Shown piece by piece: positions 15,292 to 24,458 of a stretch of 64,000 nt of DNA (positions within the stretch are counted from its first letter, which is position 1; each line of letters starts with the position of its first letter). Position numbers and translations under genes: made by a program. The notes below the pieces were generated by a model, which saw nothing but the letters and a program-made list of their open reading frames with translations, had not been told where the DNA came from and ran no database searches. Source of the DNA: Myxococcus stipitatus (GTDB lineage Bacteria; Myxococcota; Myxococcia; Myxococcales; Myxococcaceae); NCBI RefSeq assembly GCF_021412625.1, contig NZ_JAKCFI010000013.1, forward strand, positions 62,001 through 126,000, in the 5' to 3' direction.

Positions 15292-17715
15292 TCAGTACAC
15301 CACCACGGAGGCGTAGACGCTGGTGCCGTTCGTGAAGGCCACCAGGGCGCCGCCGTTCGATGGGAGCGCCGCGACCGCTGGGGCGGCGCCTGGCCCCACC
15401 GTCCTGGCGTCCGCGGCCAGAACCGTGGCGGCCCCCACGAGCATCCGGTCCAGTTGGACGTTGCCCGTCTGCCGCTGAGAGGCGATGTAGGCGTTGCCGA
15501 GCGCGTCCGCGTCAATCGTCCGGAATGAACCGGGACCGATGTCCGTGGGCAGGCCTGGCACCTGGGTGCTGGTCCCCGGCGCGGACATCGGGATGACGTC
15601 GACGTTGTCGTCCCCGAAGGTGCCCGTGGCGTAGATGAAGCCGTTGGAGCCCGTCCAGTCCGAGTAGTAGGCCTGCCCCGGCGGGGAGCTCTGCGGGCCG
15701 AAGGTGGTTCCCTGGTCACTGCTGCGGCGGATGCGGAAGGAGGGGTCGTCGCTCACCGAGAAGACATCTCCGCTGATCTTGTCCACGAGGACGTCGAAGA
15801 ACGCGTTGTTCTGGTCCACGTCCGTCGCGCTGAAGTCGTTCGCGCCGCGCGCGAAGTTCCGGAAGACGCGGACCCCCACGCCGTTGCCTCGCGAGACGGA
15901 GATGTAGAGGGCGTCGCCTCTCGAATCCAGACTGACGGTGGGGTTGGCGGCCGAGCCGAGGACCCGTGGCGCCTCCCAGCTCGTTCCGGCGTCGACGGTC
16001 CGCGTGAAGACCAGCGTGCCCGCGCTGGTGGCCGCGACATACGCCACTCCGGTGGGGCCGCCTTCAATCGCGACCTCCGCCGCGTTGGTGATGCCCAGGG
16101 GCGTGGGGCCCACCCAGGTGTGGCCACGGTCCACGCTCACGCTGACATGGACCGCGCCACCGCACAGCATGACGGCGTAGAAGCGGCCCAGCGCATCCAC
16201 CGCCGCCTTGCGCCCCGTGTTCGTGTTGGCCGTGGTGCAGTTCAGCGTCCCGCTGATGAGCGTGGGGGGCACGTTCGAGAAGGCATCCAGCTGGCACGCG
16301 GCGTCGCAGCCATCCCCGGGAATCGTGCCGCCGTCGTCGCATTGCTCTCCCGTCACGCTGTCGAGCAGGCCGTCTCCGCACACCTCCAGGCCCTGACAGT
16401 CCGCTCGGCACCCGTCCCCCGCGACGCGGTTGCCGTCGTCGCATACCTCACCCGAATCGAGGTAGCCGTCGCCGCAGACAGGGGGCCCCCTGACGGTGAT
16501 GCTGATCGTGGCGGTATTGGAGGTCAGCGTGCCGTCGTTGGCCGTGAAGGTGAACTGGTCCTCCCCCTGGAAGTCCGTGGCCGGCGTATAGAGCAGCTGG
16601 GCACCCGTCCCGGACAGCGTTCCATGCGCGGGAGCCGTCGCGGTGAACACGAGCGCATCCCCATCCACGTCCGTGGCCACCAACGTGATGGGCGTCGACG
16701 TGTTGAAGTTCACCGTCACCGACGCGGAGGTCGCCACGGGGGCGTCGTTGACCGGCGTCACCGTGACCGAGACGGTGGCCGTCGCCTGCTTCTTGCCGTC
16801 GGAGACCGTGACCTGGAAGGTGTCCTCTCCGACGAAGTTCGCGTTCGGGGTGTACGTCACCGACGCCCCCGTTCCCGTGAGCACTCCATGGCTGGGAAGG
16901 GTGAAGGAGTAGGACAGGACGTCGCCGTCCGGATCCGCCGCGGGAATGGTGATGCCCACCGGGCTGTCCTCGGGGGTGGTCGCGTGGACGTCCTCGACGG
17001 TGGGCGCCGAGTTGTTGTCGCAAATGCTCGGCTCCCCCGTGCAGGTGTAGCCCGGCTCCACCTCGCAGGTGCTGCTGCAGCCGTCCCCGGAGCGCGGATT
17101 GCCATCGTCACAGAGTTCGGACCCGTCGATCGCCCCATCACCACAGACGGCCCGCAGCGACGTCTCCACCGCGTCCACCAGGTAGAGCGCGAGCACCGTG
17201 CCCCGCAGGCGAACGTAGCGATAGGGCACGTTCCCCGGGTACGTCGCCACCGCGATATGTGTCCCCAGGCCCAGCTCCACCAGGTGCAGCGGGCTGGAGC
17301 CGATGAAGGTCCCATCCGCCTTCAGGAAGTCCACCTGGGCGACCAGCGCCAACGACAGGCCCTGGTAGTAGACGCGCAGGTCACCGGTGCCTTCCTCTCC
17401 CTGACCCAGGTCCAATACCAGCGCCGTGTTGAGCAAGCCCAGCAGGGTCGCGGCCTGCCCGTCCGGAGCGCCCAGCGCCGCGCTCGCGTTGAGCACCGTG
17501 GCCGTGGTTCCCGACGCCACCGCGTCCGCATACGGATCCCACGTCAACGAGGCTTCCGGACGCGCATGCCGCAACGCCGCGTCGTTCTCTTGCGACACCC
17601 CAGCTTGCGGAGGGCGGGCCTTCTCCTCCAGGGATTCGACACCACAGGCCCCCAGCGACAAGGCCAGCGTCACGCACAGCCCCCACGACCACGGCACAGC
17701 AGGACGGCTTCGCAT
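15292..17715 (-). CDS. Large surface lipoprotein with Cys-rich and cadherin-like repeats
   Basis: An 807-residue protein starting MRSRPAVPWSWGLCVTLALS with lipobox LGAC. After a ~180-residue N-terminal beta domain come Cys-rich repeats of the myxobacterial type (VCGDGAIDGSELCDDGNPRS, then CGDGYLDSGEVCDDGN and a third copy), two cadherin/VCBS-like domains (VTVSDGKKQATATVSVTVTP and ITLVATDVDGDALVFTATAP), and a C-terminal ~300-residue region with BNR/sialidase-like strands (VSVSVDRGHTWVG, TRTVDAGTSWEA, SSDQGTTFG). The BNR-like part probably forms a propeller; catalytic residues of sialidases are not apparent. It is likely a surface adhesion or recognition protein. The start at 17715 has GGGGAGA upstream. 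Confidence 0.87.
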   Translation of the reverse strand: MRSRPAVPWSWGLCVTLALSLGACGVESLEEKARPPQAGVSQENDAALRHARPEASLTWDPYADAVASGTTATVLNASAALGAPDGQAATLLGLLNTALVLDLGQGEEGTGDLRVYYQGLSLALVAQVDFLKADGTFIGSSPLHLVELGLGTHIAVATYPGNVPYRYVRLRGTVLALYLVDAVETSLRAVCGDGAIDGSELCDDGNPRSGDGCSSTCEVEPGYTCTGEPSICDNNSAPTVEDVHATTPEDSPVGITIPAADPDGDVLSYSFTLPSHGVLTGTGASVTYTPNANFVGEDTFQVTVSDGKKQATATVSVTVTPVNDAPVATSASVTVNFNTSTPITLVATDVDGDALVFTATAPAHGTLSGTGAQLLYTPATDFQGEDQFTFTANDGTLTSNTATISITVRGPPVCGDGYLDSGEVCDDGNRVAGDGCRADCQGLEVCGDGLLDSVTGEQCDDGGTIPGDGCDAACQLDAFSNVPPTLISGTLNCTTANTNTGRKAAVDALGRFYAVMLCGGAVHVSVSVDRGHTWVGPTPLGITNAAEVAIEGGPTGVAYVAATSAGTLVFTRTVDAGTSWEAPRVLGSAANPTVSLDSRGDALYISVSRGNGVGVRVFRNFARGANDFSATDVDQNNAFFDVLVDKISGDVFSVSDDPSFRIRRSSDQGTTFGPQSSPPGQAYYSDWTGSNGFIYATGTFGDDNVDVIPMSAPGTSTQVPGLPTDIGPGSFRTIDADALGNAYIASQRQTGNVQLDRMLVGAATVLAADARTVGPGAAPAVAALPSNGGALVAFTNGTSVYASVVVY

Positions 17716-17895
17716 CGAGTGTCTCCCCCCCCGAGGAGCAGGATGAAGCCCGGAATGGACCGCTCCCCCTCGCGGAATGGATGACATTACTCCTGGCTCC
17801 CGACAGCTCGGCGCGCAACGAACGGAGGGCCAATGTCCTCCGGCCACCAACCGACCAGAACGCGAGTTCCATGGACACACGTGTCATGACCGGCG

Positions 17896-18717
17896 TCAGG
17901 GGACTCGGATGCCGTGGCGCAGGAGTGGTGCCCGCACTTGCGTCTCCGCCGTCTCCTGGCTCACCGTGATGTAGTCCCGGGACTCCATCCACCCCAGCTC
18001 CGTCACGTGCTCCAGCAGGAAGCCCTCGCTGGTGACGCCGTCCTTCGTGGTGCTGCGAAGCTTCTCCCAGAGCGGCGCCTGGGCATCCAGGGCCGCGCGC
18101 GCGATGCGCCCCAGCCGCTCCTTCTCCGCGGCGTCCAGGTCCGGGGCGATCCAATCCAGGTACAGGAAGCCCAGCCGCCCATGCAGCGCCTCGTCCTGGA
18201 CCAGCGTCGTGAGCACCGCGCGCGTCAGCGGGTGGGACGTCGCGCGAAGGCAGCCGGACAACAGCGCGAAGGACAACGTCTCCCCCACGCAGCACACCTG
18301 CACGACGAGCTCGCTGGCGCGCTGGAGGAAGGTGAGCGACGGGTCGAACGCCACCGCGAACGCCCCGGGCTCATAGGACAGCCGCGTGCCGCCTCCCAGC
18401 CGCATCGCCATCCGCGCACAGAGCTCCACGTGGTGGATCTCCTCCGCCGGGAAGCGCGCCGCCAGGCTCCACAAGTCCAGGGGCACGCGCGCCTCGCCCA
18501 TGACCTGCACCAGCTGCCCCATCACCGTCGCGCTGCGGAACTCGTTGAGCGCCCGCAGCGTCCACGAATACCGGGCCCGCTCCACCAGCGCCGTCGGGTA
18601 GCGCGACGGCTCCAGCGAGTCCCAGGGATAGCGCTCGGCCACGTGGCCCGACGCCCGCTCGTGCAGGGGCAGCGCGGGGCCATCCGTCAGGTCCAGTTCG
18701 AAGAGTTCGGTGGCCAT
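17896..18717 (-). CDS. Ferritin-like di-iron protein
   Basis: A 273-residue, mainly helical protein with two iron-ligand motifs of the ferritin-like fold: PAEEIHHVELCARM (ExxH, about residues 94-100) and LVQDEALHGRLGFLYLDW (DExxH, about residue 180). Candidate Glu ligands also occur in helix 1 (ALNEFRS) and before the second motif (VGETLSFALL). This fits a carboxylate-bridged di-iron site in a four-helix bundle, as in rubrerythrin-like oxidases or desaturase-like enzymes; the substrate is unknown. AGGGAG lies before the ATG at 18717. The gene follows the small lipoprotein by 14 bases, so the two form a unit. Confidence 0.78.
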   Translation of the reverse strand: MATELFELDLTDGPALPLHERASGHVAERYPWDSLEPSRYPTALVERARYSWTLRALNEFRSATVMGQLVQVMGEARVPLDLWSLAARFPAEEIHHVELCARMAMRLGGGTRLSYEPGAFAVAFDPSLTFLQRASELVVQVCCVGETLSFALLSGCLRATSHPLTRAVLTTLVQDEALHGRLGFLYLDWIAPDLDAAEKERLGRIARAALDAQAPLWEKLRSTTKDGVTSEGFLLEHVTELGWMESRDYITVSQETAETQVRAPLLRHGIRVP

Positions 18718-18731
18718 GGCGGACGCTCCCT

Positions 18732-19013
18732 TCAAGGAACCTGGGGGAGGCCCGCGTCGGAACCCGCGTCCTCGTCCGACGGGGTCTCGTTCGTGCCGTT
18801 GTCCGGATTGCAATCATCGTCAATCAGGCCGCCGTCGTAGACGCATGGCGCGGGGTTGGTCGTCACGAAGGCACCGCACGCCGCGACCGTGAAGGCCGCG
18901 CTCGTGGCCGTTGCCACCAACAGCCCCCGACCCCGGCGGCCACGCCCTGGCGGGATGGGGTCCTCGGGGACGGAAGGGGAGGGCACATCGGGCTTCGGGG
19001 GGAGTTCGCTCAT
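18732..19013 (-). CDS. Small membrane-anchored/lipoprotein, partner of the di-iron gene
   Basis: A 93-residue protein: a Pro-rich cytoplasmic start (MSELPPKPDVPSPSVPEDPI), a basic stretch RGRRGRG, one hydrophobic segment LLVATATSAAFTVAACGAF ending in a possible lipobox VAAC, and an acidic Cys-containing tail (VYDGGLIDDDCNPDNGTNE). Similar small 'CVYDGGxxDDDCxP' proteins occur in myxobacteria next to ferritin-like genes (from memory, not verified). GAGGAAG precedes the ATG. It is probably co-transcribed with the following di-iron gene. Confidence 0.68.
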   Translation of the reverse strand: MSELPPKPDVPSPSVPEDPIPPGRGRRGRGLLVATATSAAFTVAACGAFVTTNPAPCVYDGGLIDDDCNPDNGTNETPSDEDAGSDAGLPQVP

Positions 19014-19207
19014 GGCTTCCTCGCTGTGCGCTGGCCCGACAGCTCGAGCGGCAATCCTACACACTTGCTCGCCTGAATGGGGGCCTGTTCGCCGCACGGT
19101 GGGGCCCGTTCGCTGCTCGCCTGGCCCCATCGGCTGAAGACTCTTCCGACGTGGTGCTCGCGCGGGCACCGTGCCTCCCGCCCCCTTTGCCCTGGAGTCC
19201 GCGCTCC

Positions 19208-21001
19208 ATGCCGCGCAAGTCGCTCGTGCCGTCGTTCCTGTTCCTCCGTCTGGCATTCGCCCCCGCCATCGCCGTCGCGGGCGACGGTGCCGAGTCTCGC
19301 CAGAGGTCGCTTTCGCTCCAGGCACCCCTCACCGCCCTGGCCGCGCGGCCCGAGGTCGTCCGAGCACGGGCCTCGGACCCCCGGACCCGTGAGCGCCACG
19401 AGCAGGTCGACGCCCTTTTCGCGCCATGGAGCCGCAAGAGCACGCCCGGCTGCGCCGTGGGAATCTCTCGCGAGGGCGTACTGGACTACGCGCGCGGCTA
19501 CGGCACGGCGAACCTGGAGTACGACCTACCCATCACGCCACAGTCCATCTTCCTCGCCGCATCCATCTCCAAGCAGTTCACCGCATTTTCAATCGGGCTG
19601 CTGGCGCAAGAGGGCAAGCTGTCGCTGGGCGACGACATCCGTAAACACCTGCCGGAGATGTCCAGCCATGGAAAGACCATCACCATCGCGCACCTGCTCC
19701 ACCACACCAACGGGCTGCGCGATCAGGACCGGCTGTTGGCCCTCGCCGGGTGGCGTGGCGACGACCTGTACACCGAAGCGGACGTTCTCTGGGCGTTGAG
19801 TCGGCAGCGCGGCGTGAACTTCGAGCCGGGCACCGAGGTGGTGTATGGCAATGGCGCGTACACGCTGCTGGCGGTGATCGTCCGGCGCGTTTCCGGCAAG
19901 TCGCTGCGGGTGTTCGCCGACGAGCGGATCTTCGAGCCGCTCGGCATGGCGGATACCCATTTCCAGGAGGACCACACCGAGATTGTCCCCCGGCGCGCAT
20001 CGGGCTACAGCCCGCGCGAAGGCGGGGCATGGCGGATCAGCTTCCCCAATGCCGACCATCACGGCTCGACCAACCTGTTCACCACGGTCGGCGACCTGTT
20101 GAAGTGGGAGCAGAACCTGCTCGACGGGCGCGTCGGCGGGAAGGCGCTGGTCGCGTCGCTGCAGACCTCCGGCAAGCTGAACGATGGCACCGTCATCGGC
20201 TATGGCGGCGGCCTGCATCTCGCCGAACATCGCGGCCTGCGCACGGTGGGCCACGACGGCATGGGCGGTGGCTACCGCACGGACGCCATCCTCTTCCCGG
20301 ACCAGCGGCTGGCCATCGTCGCGTTGTGCAACGGCGCCACCATCGACGCCTCGGAGCTCACGCGCAAGGTGGCGGAGGTCTATCTGGGTGATCTCCTGAA
20401 GAACGTGCTGCCGCCCGCGGTCGAAGTGCCGGAGGCGGAGCTGTCCGCGCTGGTCGGCAACTACTGGAGCCCTTTGACGGATGAAGTGGTGCGGTTGGAG
20501 GTCAAGGACGGAGCACTGTACCAGGTGGGCGTGCCCACGGCGTTCGTGCCTATCGGCGCGGGCGCGTTCCGTCCGGGGGAGTCGACGCATGTGTGGCGCT
20601 TCTCGGCGCCAGCGGCCCAGGCCCCGCGCGAGCTGAGCATCCAGGATGTCTGGCCGACCCCGCGGAAGTTCATCCGGGTGAGCGAGCCCATGCCCACGGG
20701 CTCGGCGCTGGCATCGTTCACCGGACGGTACCGCGGCGACGAGGTCGACATGACCTACACCGTGCGCCTCGTGGACGGGAAGCTGGCGATACGCTGGCCA
20801 CGCCGGGACGAGGTCGTGCTGGACGCCGTTGGTGGGGACCGCTTCGTTGGCTCGCTCGGCACCCTCACGTTCACGCGGGCGGCTTCCGGTGGCGTCGATG
20901 GCTTGACCTTCAGCAACCGTCGCCTGCGCCGTCTGCGCGCGGAGAGACTCGGAGAGCGGCTCGGTCCGGTACACGCGGGCGAGCCCGGGCTTGCGCGCTG
21001 A
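19208..21001 (+). CDS. Secreted serine hydrolase (beta-lactamase/class C-like, S12)
   Basis: A 597-residue protein. The ATG at 19208 gives a signal peptide MPRKSLVPSFLFLRLAFAPA. The penicillin-binding fold is complete: SxxK is S119-I-S-K122, the YxN motif is Y213-G-N215, and HDGMG at H349 stands for the KTG-type third motif. The C-terminal ~200 residues form lipocalin-like beta repeats (LSALVGNYWSPLTDEVVRLE, FTGRYRGDEVDMTYTVRLVD) common in D-aminopeptidase/esterase relatives. The substrate is unknown, with D-amino-acid peptides or esters possible. In-frame sequence upstream of 19208 is shadow over the promoter of the minus-strand small lipoprotein. Confidence 0.88.
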   Translation: MPRKSLVPSFLFLRLAFAPAIAVAGDGAESRQRSLSLQAPLTALAARPEVVRARASDPRTRERHEQVDALFAPWSRKSTPGCAVGISREGVLDYARGYGTANLEYDLPITPQSIFLAASISKQFTAFSIGLLAQEGKLSLGDDIRKHLPEMSSHGKTITIAHLLHHTNGLRDQDRLLALAGWRGDDLYTEADVLWALSRQRGVNFEPGTEVVYGNGAYTLLAVIVRRVSGKSLRVFADERIFEPLGMADTHFQEDHTEIVPRRASGYSPREGGAWRISFPNADHHGSTNLFTTVGDLLKWEQNLLDGRVGGKALVASLQTSGKLNDGTVIGYGGGLHLAEHRGLRTVGHDGMGGGYRTDAILFPDQRLAIVALCNGATIDASELTRKVAEVYLGDLLKNVLPPAVEVPEAELSALVGNYWSPLTDEVVRLEVKDGALYQVGVPTAFVPIGAGAFRPGESTHVWRFSAPAAQAPRELSIQDVWPTPRKFIRVSEPMPTGSALASFTGRYRGDEVDMTYTVRLVDGKLAIRWPRRDEVVLDAVGGDRFVGSLGTLTFTRAASGGVDGLTFSNRRLRRLRAERLGERLGPVHAGEPGLAR

Positions 21002-21042
21002 GCGTGTGGGGGCGTGACAGGGCGCGGCGGAGTCCTCGCCGC

Positions 21043-24000
21043 TCAGTGCATGGCCGTGGGCGGCCGGAGCTCGGGGCCGGCGAGCGGCAGCTCGACGATG
21101 AACGACGCGCCGTGGCCGCGTCGACTCTCCGCTCGGATGGTCCCCTGATGGGCCTCCACGATGCGGCGGCTGATGAACAGGCCCAACCCCAAGCCTCCGT
21201 AGTTCCGGGACGAGACGGCGCGCCCGAACTTCTCGAAGATGCGGGACAGGTCCTGACTGGCGATGCCGATGCCCCGGTCCCGGACGGTCAGCCGCCCCAC
21301 GCCGGAGTGCCGCTCCACGCGCAGCAGCACCGGCTCCCCGGGGCCGTACTTGATGGCGTTCGACACCAGCCCCCGCACGACCTGCTCCAACCTCCGGCGA
21401 TCCCACCGGCCCACCACGGGCCCCGGAGCCTGGACGATGAGCTCGCTGTCGACCTGCGCCGCGGGCGTTCGGAACTGCCGTACCACCTCGCGAACCACCT
21501 CGCTCAGGTCCACGTCGCCCAGCTCCAGCGGCAGGGGCGCGCCCGTCAGCTGCGTCACGTCCAAGAGGTCGTTGATGAGCGCGGTCAGCTTGCGCACCTG
21601 GAGCGACGTGTTCTGCGCCGTGCGCATCACCCGTTGACGCAGCTGTCCCTCCGACGTCGACCCCATCGCCGCGCGGGCCAGCCCCTGCAGCTTGATTTGA
21701 AGCGGCGTCAGCGGCGTCTTCAGCTCATGGGAGGCGACGGTGAGGAACTCGTCGCGCAGGCGCACGGCCTCCTGGAGCTGGAGCTCGATTTCCTTGAGCT
21801 GCGTCACGTCCTGGATGGCGAGCACGATGGTCGAGGGGTGCCCGTGCATCGCCGGGAGCTGCTCGGAGTCGATGAGCACCTCCCGGCGCCCCATGGGCGT
21901 CATCCACGTGCCCGGCGCCCGCCGCAAGGCCTCGCCCTGGGCCGCGCGCGCGGCCGGGGTCTGCTCGTTGGGGACGGACCGGCCGTCATCGTCGACCACG
22001 TGATAGGCCGTGTCGTAGCGCTGCACCGGCACGTCCAGCGCGAAGTGTCCTCCGGCCAGCTGGTGCGCGGCCTGGTTGGCGAACAAGGCCCTGCCGCTCC
22101 CGGGCTCCACGAGGACGAGCGGGATGGGGGTGAGACCGAGCACCGCCTCCAGCCAGCTCTGCTGGCTGCGCAGATGGGCCGCGAGCTCCTCCGCCTTCTG
22201 TCGCGCGCGCACCTGCTCGGTCACGTCCAGCGCGAAGGACAGCACGGAGTCCACCTCTCCCCGGGCGTCCCGCAGGGGCTGGTAGACGATGTTGAAGTAG
22301 TGCTGCTCCACCGCGCCGTCGAGGTCCACGATCAGCGGCTGCTCCAGGAGCGTTTCCCGTCTGCCTGTCTCGTAGACGCGCGCCAGTTCCTCGGAGTAGT
22401 CCCGTGCCCGGGCGCTCTGCTCCGAGAGGGCACGCAGCGACATGCCCCGCAGGTCCAGGCCACTGGACATCTGCTGGTAGACGGGGTTGACCAGGGAGAA
22501 CGTCTGCTCGCTGCCGGTGAGGATGGCGATGGGGGCGGGCGCGTTCATCAACACGTCGTAGAGCCGGGCTCGCTGGGCCTCGACCTCCGCCTCCGTGCGC
22601 TTGCGGTCCGTGATGTCGTTGACGAGGACGACGCAGCCCTGCACCTGGCCGTCGCCATCCTGGTAGGGCACGTAGGTGGCCTGGACGTGGAGTCGCCGCC
22701 CATCCGCGAGGAGGAACGACGTCTCGTGGGTGACGTGCTCTCCGTCCAGGGCCCTGCGCAGCCAGTCGCGCGACAAGGAGTGGAATGCCTCGCCGCCGGC
22801 CTCGCGCACCGTCCTGCCCACCAGGTCCCGGGGCCGCACGCCGAACCACGTCTCGAAGGCGCGGTTGCAGAAGAGGATGCGCTCCTCGCGGTCGACGTAG
22901 GCGACCAGGGCGGGGAGGGCGTCGGTGATGACGCGCAGCTGCTGTTCCCGCTGGCGGGCCTGGGCCCGGCTGATTTCGAGGGCCTCCTTGGCCTGGGCCT
23001 GCTCGGTGATGTCCCGCTGGGTCCCCCAGATGCGCAAGAGCCGCCCGTTCTCCACCACGCCGATGAAGTTGGCCAGGCGCACGCGCATGATGCCGTCCCG
23101 GTCCGGCTGGCGGCTCTCGACGTCCACCCCGCGGTACCCGTCACGCACGAAGCCGAGGACGCTTTCCTCCCGGACGCCATGGGTCCGGTCGAGCAGCTGG
23201 CGCAGCGTCGCCCCCACCATGTCCCGCGCGGACTCGAAGCCCGTCATCCGGGCCATGGCCTCGTTGGTCTCGGCGATGCGGCCCCGCGCGATGAGCGCCT
23301 CCACCTGCTCGGCGACCGGCAGCCGCGTGTCCAGCGGCGGGTCCACCTCCATGCGCCAGATGCCCTCGGTGCTCTGCGCGACGAAGGTGCGGTAGCGCTC
23401 CTGGCTCGCCGCCAGGGCCTGCGTCGTCTGGCGCAGCTCGCGCTCGGCGGCCCTGTGCACGGACACGTCCTCCGCGGTGGCGATCCACTCCCGGACGATG
23501 CCGTCGTCGTCCATCACCGGGACGCCCCGGACGATGACGTCGCGCCAGGCCCCATCGCGATGCCGCAGGCGGATCTCTCCCCGGTAGGGCGTGCGCGTCG
23601 CCAGCGTGGAGCGCCACTCGGTGACGAAGCGCGCCCGGTCCGTCGGGTGGATGGCGTCGAGCCAGCCCAGGCCGAGGTGCGCCCCATGGGACTGTCCGGT
23701 GAAGGCCATCCACCTGGGCGCGGGCTCCAGCAGCTGGCCTCGCGGGTCCGTGGTCCAGACCGGCTGGGCGCTGGCCTCGACGAGCGAGCGGTAGCGCTGC
23801 TCGTTCACGCGCAACGCCTGCTGGGCGCGCTTCTGCTCCGTGGTCTCCATCACCGACAATCCCACGCCCTGCACCTCGCCCGCGCCGTTGAGGATGGGGA
23901 AGTAGTTGGTGAGGAAGTGCCGCGTCTGGCCGGGGGACTTCTTCGTGGTGCCCGAGAGCTCCAAGTCGCGCACGGCCCGCCCCTGCTCGAGCACCTGCCG

Positions 24001-24348
24001 GTAGCAGGGCTCCACCACGGGCCACAGCTCCGGGACGATTTCGCTCACCTTCCGGCCCAGGTGCGCCACGCGCGGGATGCCATTCATCCGAGCCAAGGCT
24101 TCGTTGACGTGGATGAAGCGCAGCGAGCGGTCCACGAAGGCGAGGCCGATGGGGGCCGAGCCCAGCAGGGTCTCCAGGAAGAACTCGGCCTGCTCGGACG
24201 TGAAGCCCTCGATGGCGTCTGCCTGCGTCGTGCTGGCGCCTCTTCCGTGCACGCGGCCCCCTGGCGCATCCCGCCCGGGAGGTGTTCCTGGGGGGCGGTG
24301 CCTGCCTGGCTCCGTCTTCGCGGGGCACCCGTTGTTGAAAGTGCGCAT
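21043..24348 (-). CDS. Multi-PAS sensor histidine kinase
   Basis: About 1101 residues from the ATG I prefer; the frame is open from a GTG at 24480 and the true start is uncertain because no strong ribosome site is visible. It has at least six PAS/PAC domains (SAPIGLAFVDRSLRFIHVNE; YRSLVEASAQPVWTTDPRGQ; YVDREERILFCNRAFETWFG; others), no membrane helices, then HisKA with SHELKTPLTPLQIKL (H about residue 872) and HATPase_c with SNAIKYGPG, RDRGIGI and YGGLGLGLFISRRIV. It is cytoplasmic, so it probably senses redox, oxygen or ligands. There is no adjacent response regulator. It is divergent from the M28 peptidase gene. Confidence 0.9.
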   Translation of the reverse strand: MRTFNNGCPAKTEPGRHRPPGTPPGRDAPGGRVHGRGASTTQADAIEGFTSEQAEFFLETLLGSAPIGLAFVDRSLRFIHVNEALARMNGIPRVAHLGRKVSEIVPELWPVVEPCYRQVLEQGRAVRDLELSGTTKKSPGQTRHFLTNYFPILNGAGEVQGVGLSVMETTEQKRAQQALRVNEQRYRSLVEASAQPVWTTDPRGQLLEPAPRWMAFTGQSHGAHLGLGWLDAIHPTDRARFVTEWRSTLATRTPYRGEIRLRHRDGAWRDVIVRGVPVMDDDGIVREWIATAEDVSVHRAAERELRQTTQALAASQERYRTFVAQSTEGIWRMEVDPPLDTRLPVAEQVEALIARGRIAETNEAMARMTGFESARDMVGATLRQLLDRTHGVREESVLGFVRDGYRGVDVESRQPDRDGIMRVRLANFIGVVENGRLLRIWGTQRDITEQAQAKEALEISRAQARQREQQLRVITDALPALVAYVDREERILFCNRAFETWFGVRPRDLVGRTVREAGGEAFHSLSRDWLRRALDGEHVTHETSFLLADGRRLHVQATYVPYQDGDGQVQGCVVLVNDITDRKRTEAEVEAQRARLYDVLMNAPAPIAILTGSEQTFSLVNPVYQQMSSGLDLRGMSLRALSEQSARARDYSEELARVYETGRRETLLEQPLIVDLDGAVEQHYFNIVYQPLRDARGEVDSVLSFALDVTEQVRARQKAEELAAHLRSQQSWLEAVLGLTPIPLVLVEPGSGRALFANQAAHQLAGGHFALDVPVQRYDTAYHVVDDDGRSVPNEQTPAARAAQGEALRRAPGTWMTPMGRREVLIDSEQLPAMHGHPSTIVLAIQDVTQLKEIELQLQEAVRLRDEFLTVASHELKTPLTPLQIKLQGLARAAMGSTSEGQLRQRVMRTAQNTSLQVRKLTALINDLLDVTQLTGAPLPLELGDVDLSEVVREVVRQFRTPAAQVDSELIVQAPGPVVGRWDRRRLEQVVRGLVSNAIKYGPGEPVLLRVERHSGVGRLTVRDRGIGIASQDLSRIFEKFGRAVSSRNYGGLGLGLFISRRIVEAHQGTIRAESRRGHGASFIVELPLAGPELRPPTAMH

Positions 24349-24458
24349 CGCCTCTGGGGGCGGGGAGCCGGCCCGGGACGAGGGGGCGGCGCGGTGGCTG
24401 GCCGCCCTGGTCCGTCCCCATGGCGCCGCGCGACTTGAAGCCGCGAGGGGGCTTGGGA

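Noticed and set aside
20593..24438. 1281-codon plus-strand frame across the PAS kinase
   Set aside because: Antisense to a gene with clear PAS/HisKA/HATPase motifs; no recognisable domain and biased composition.
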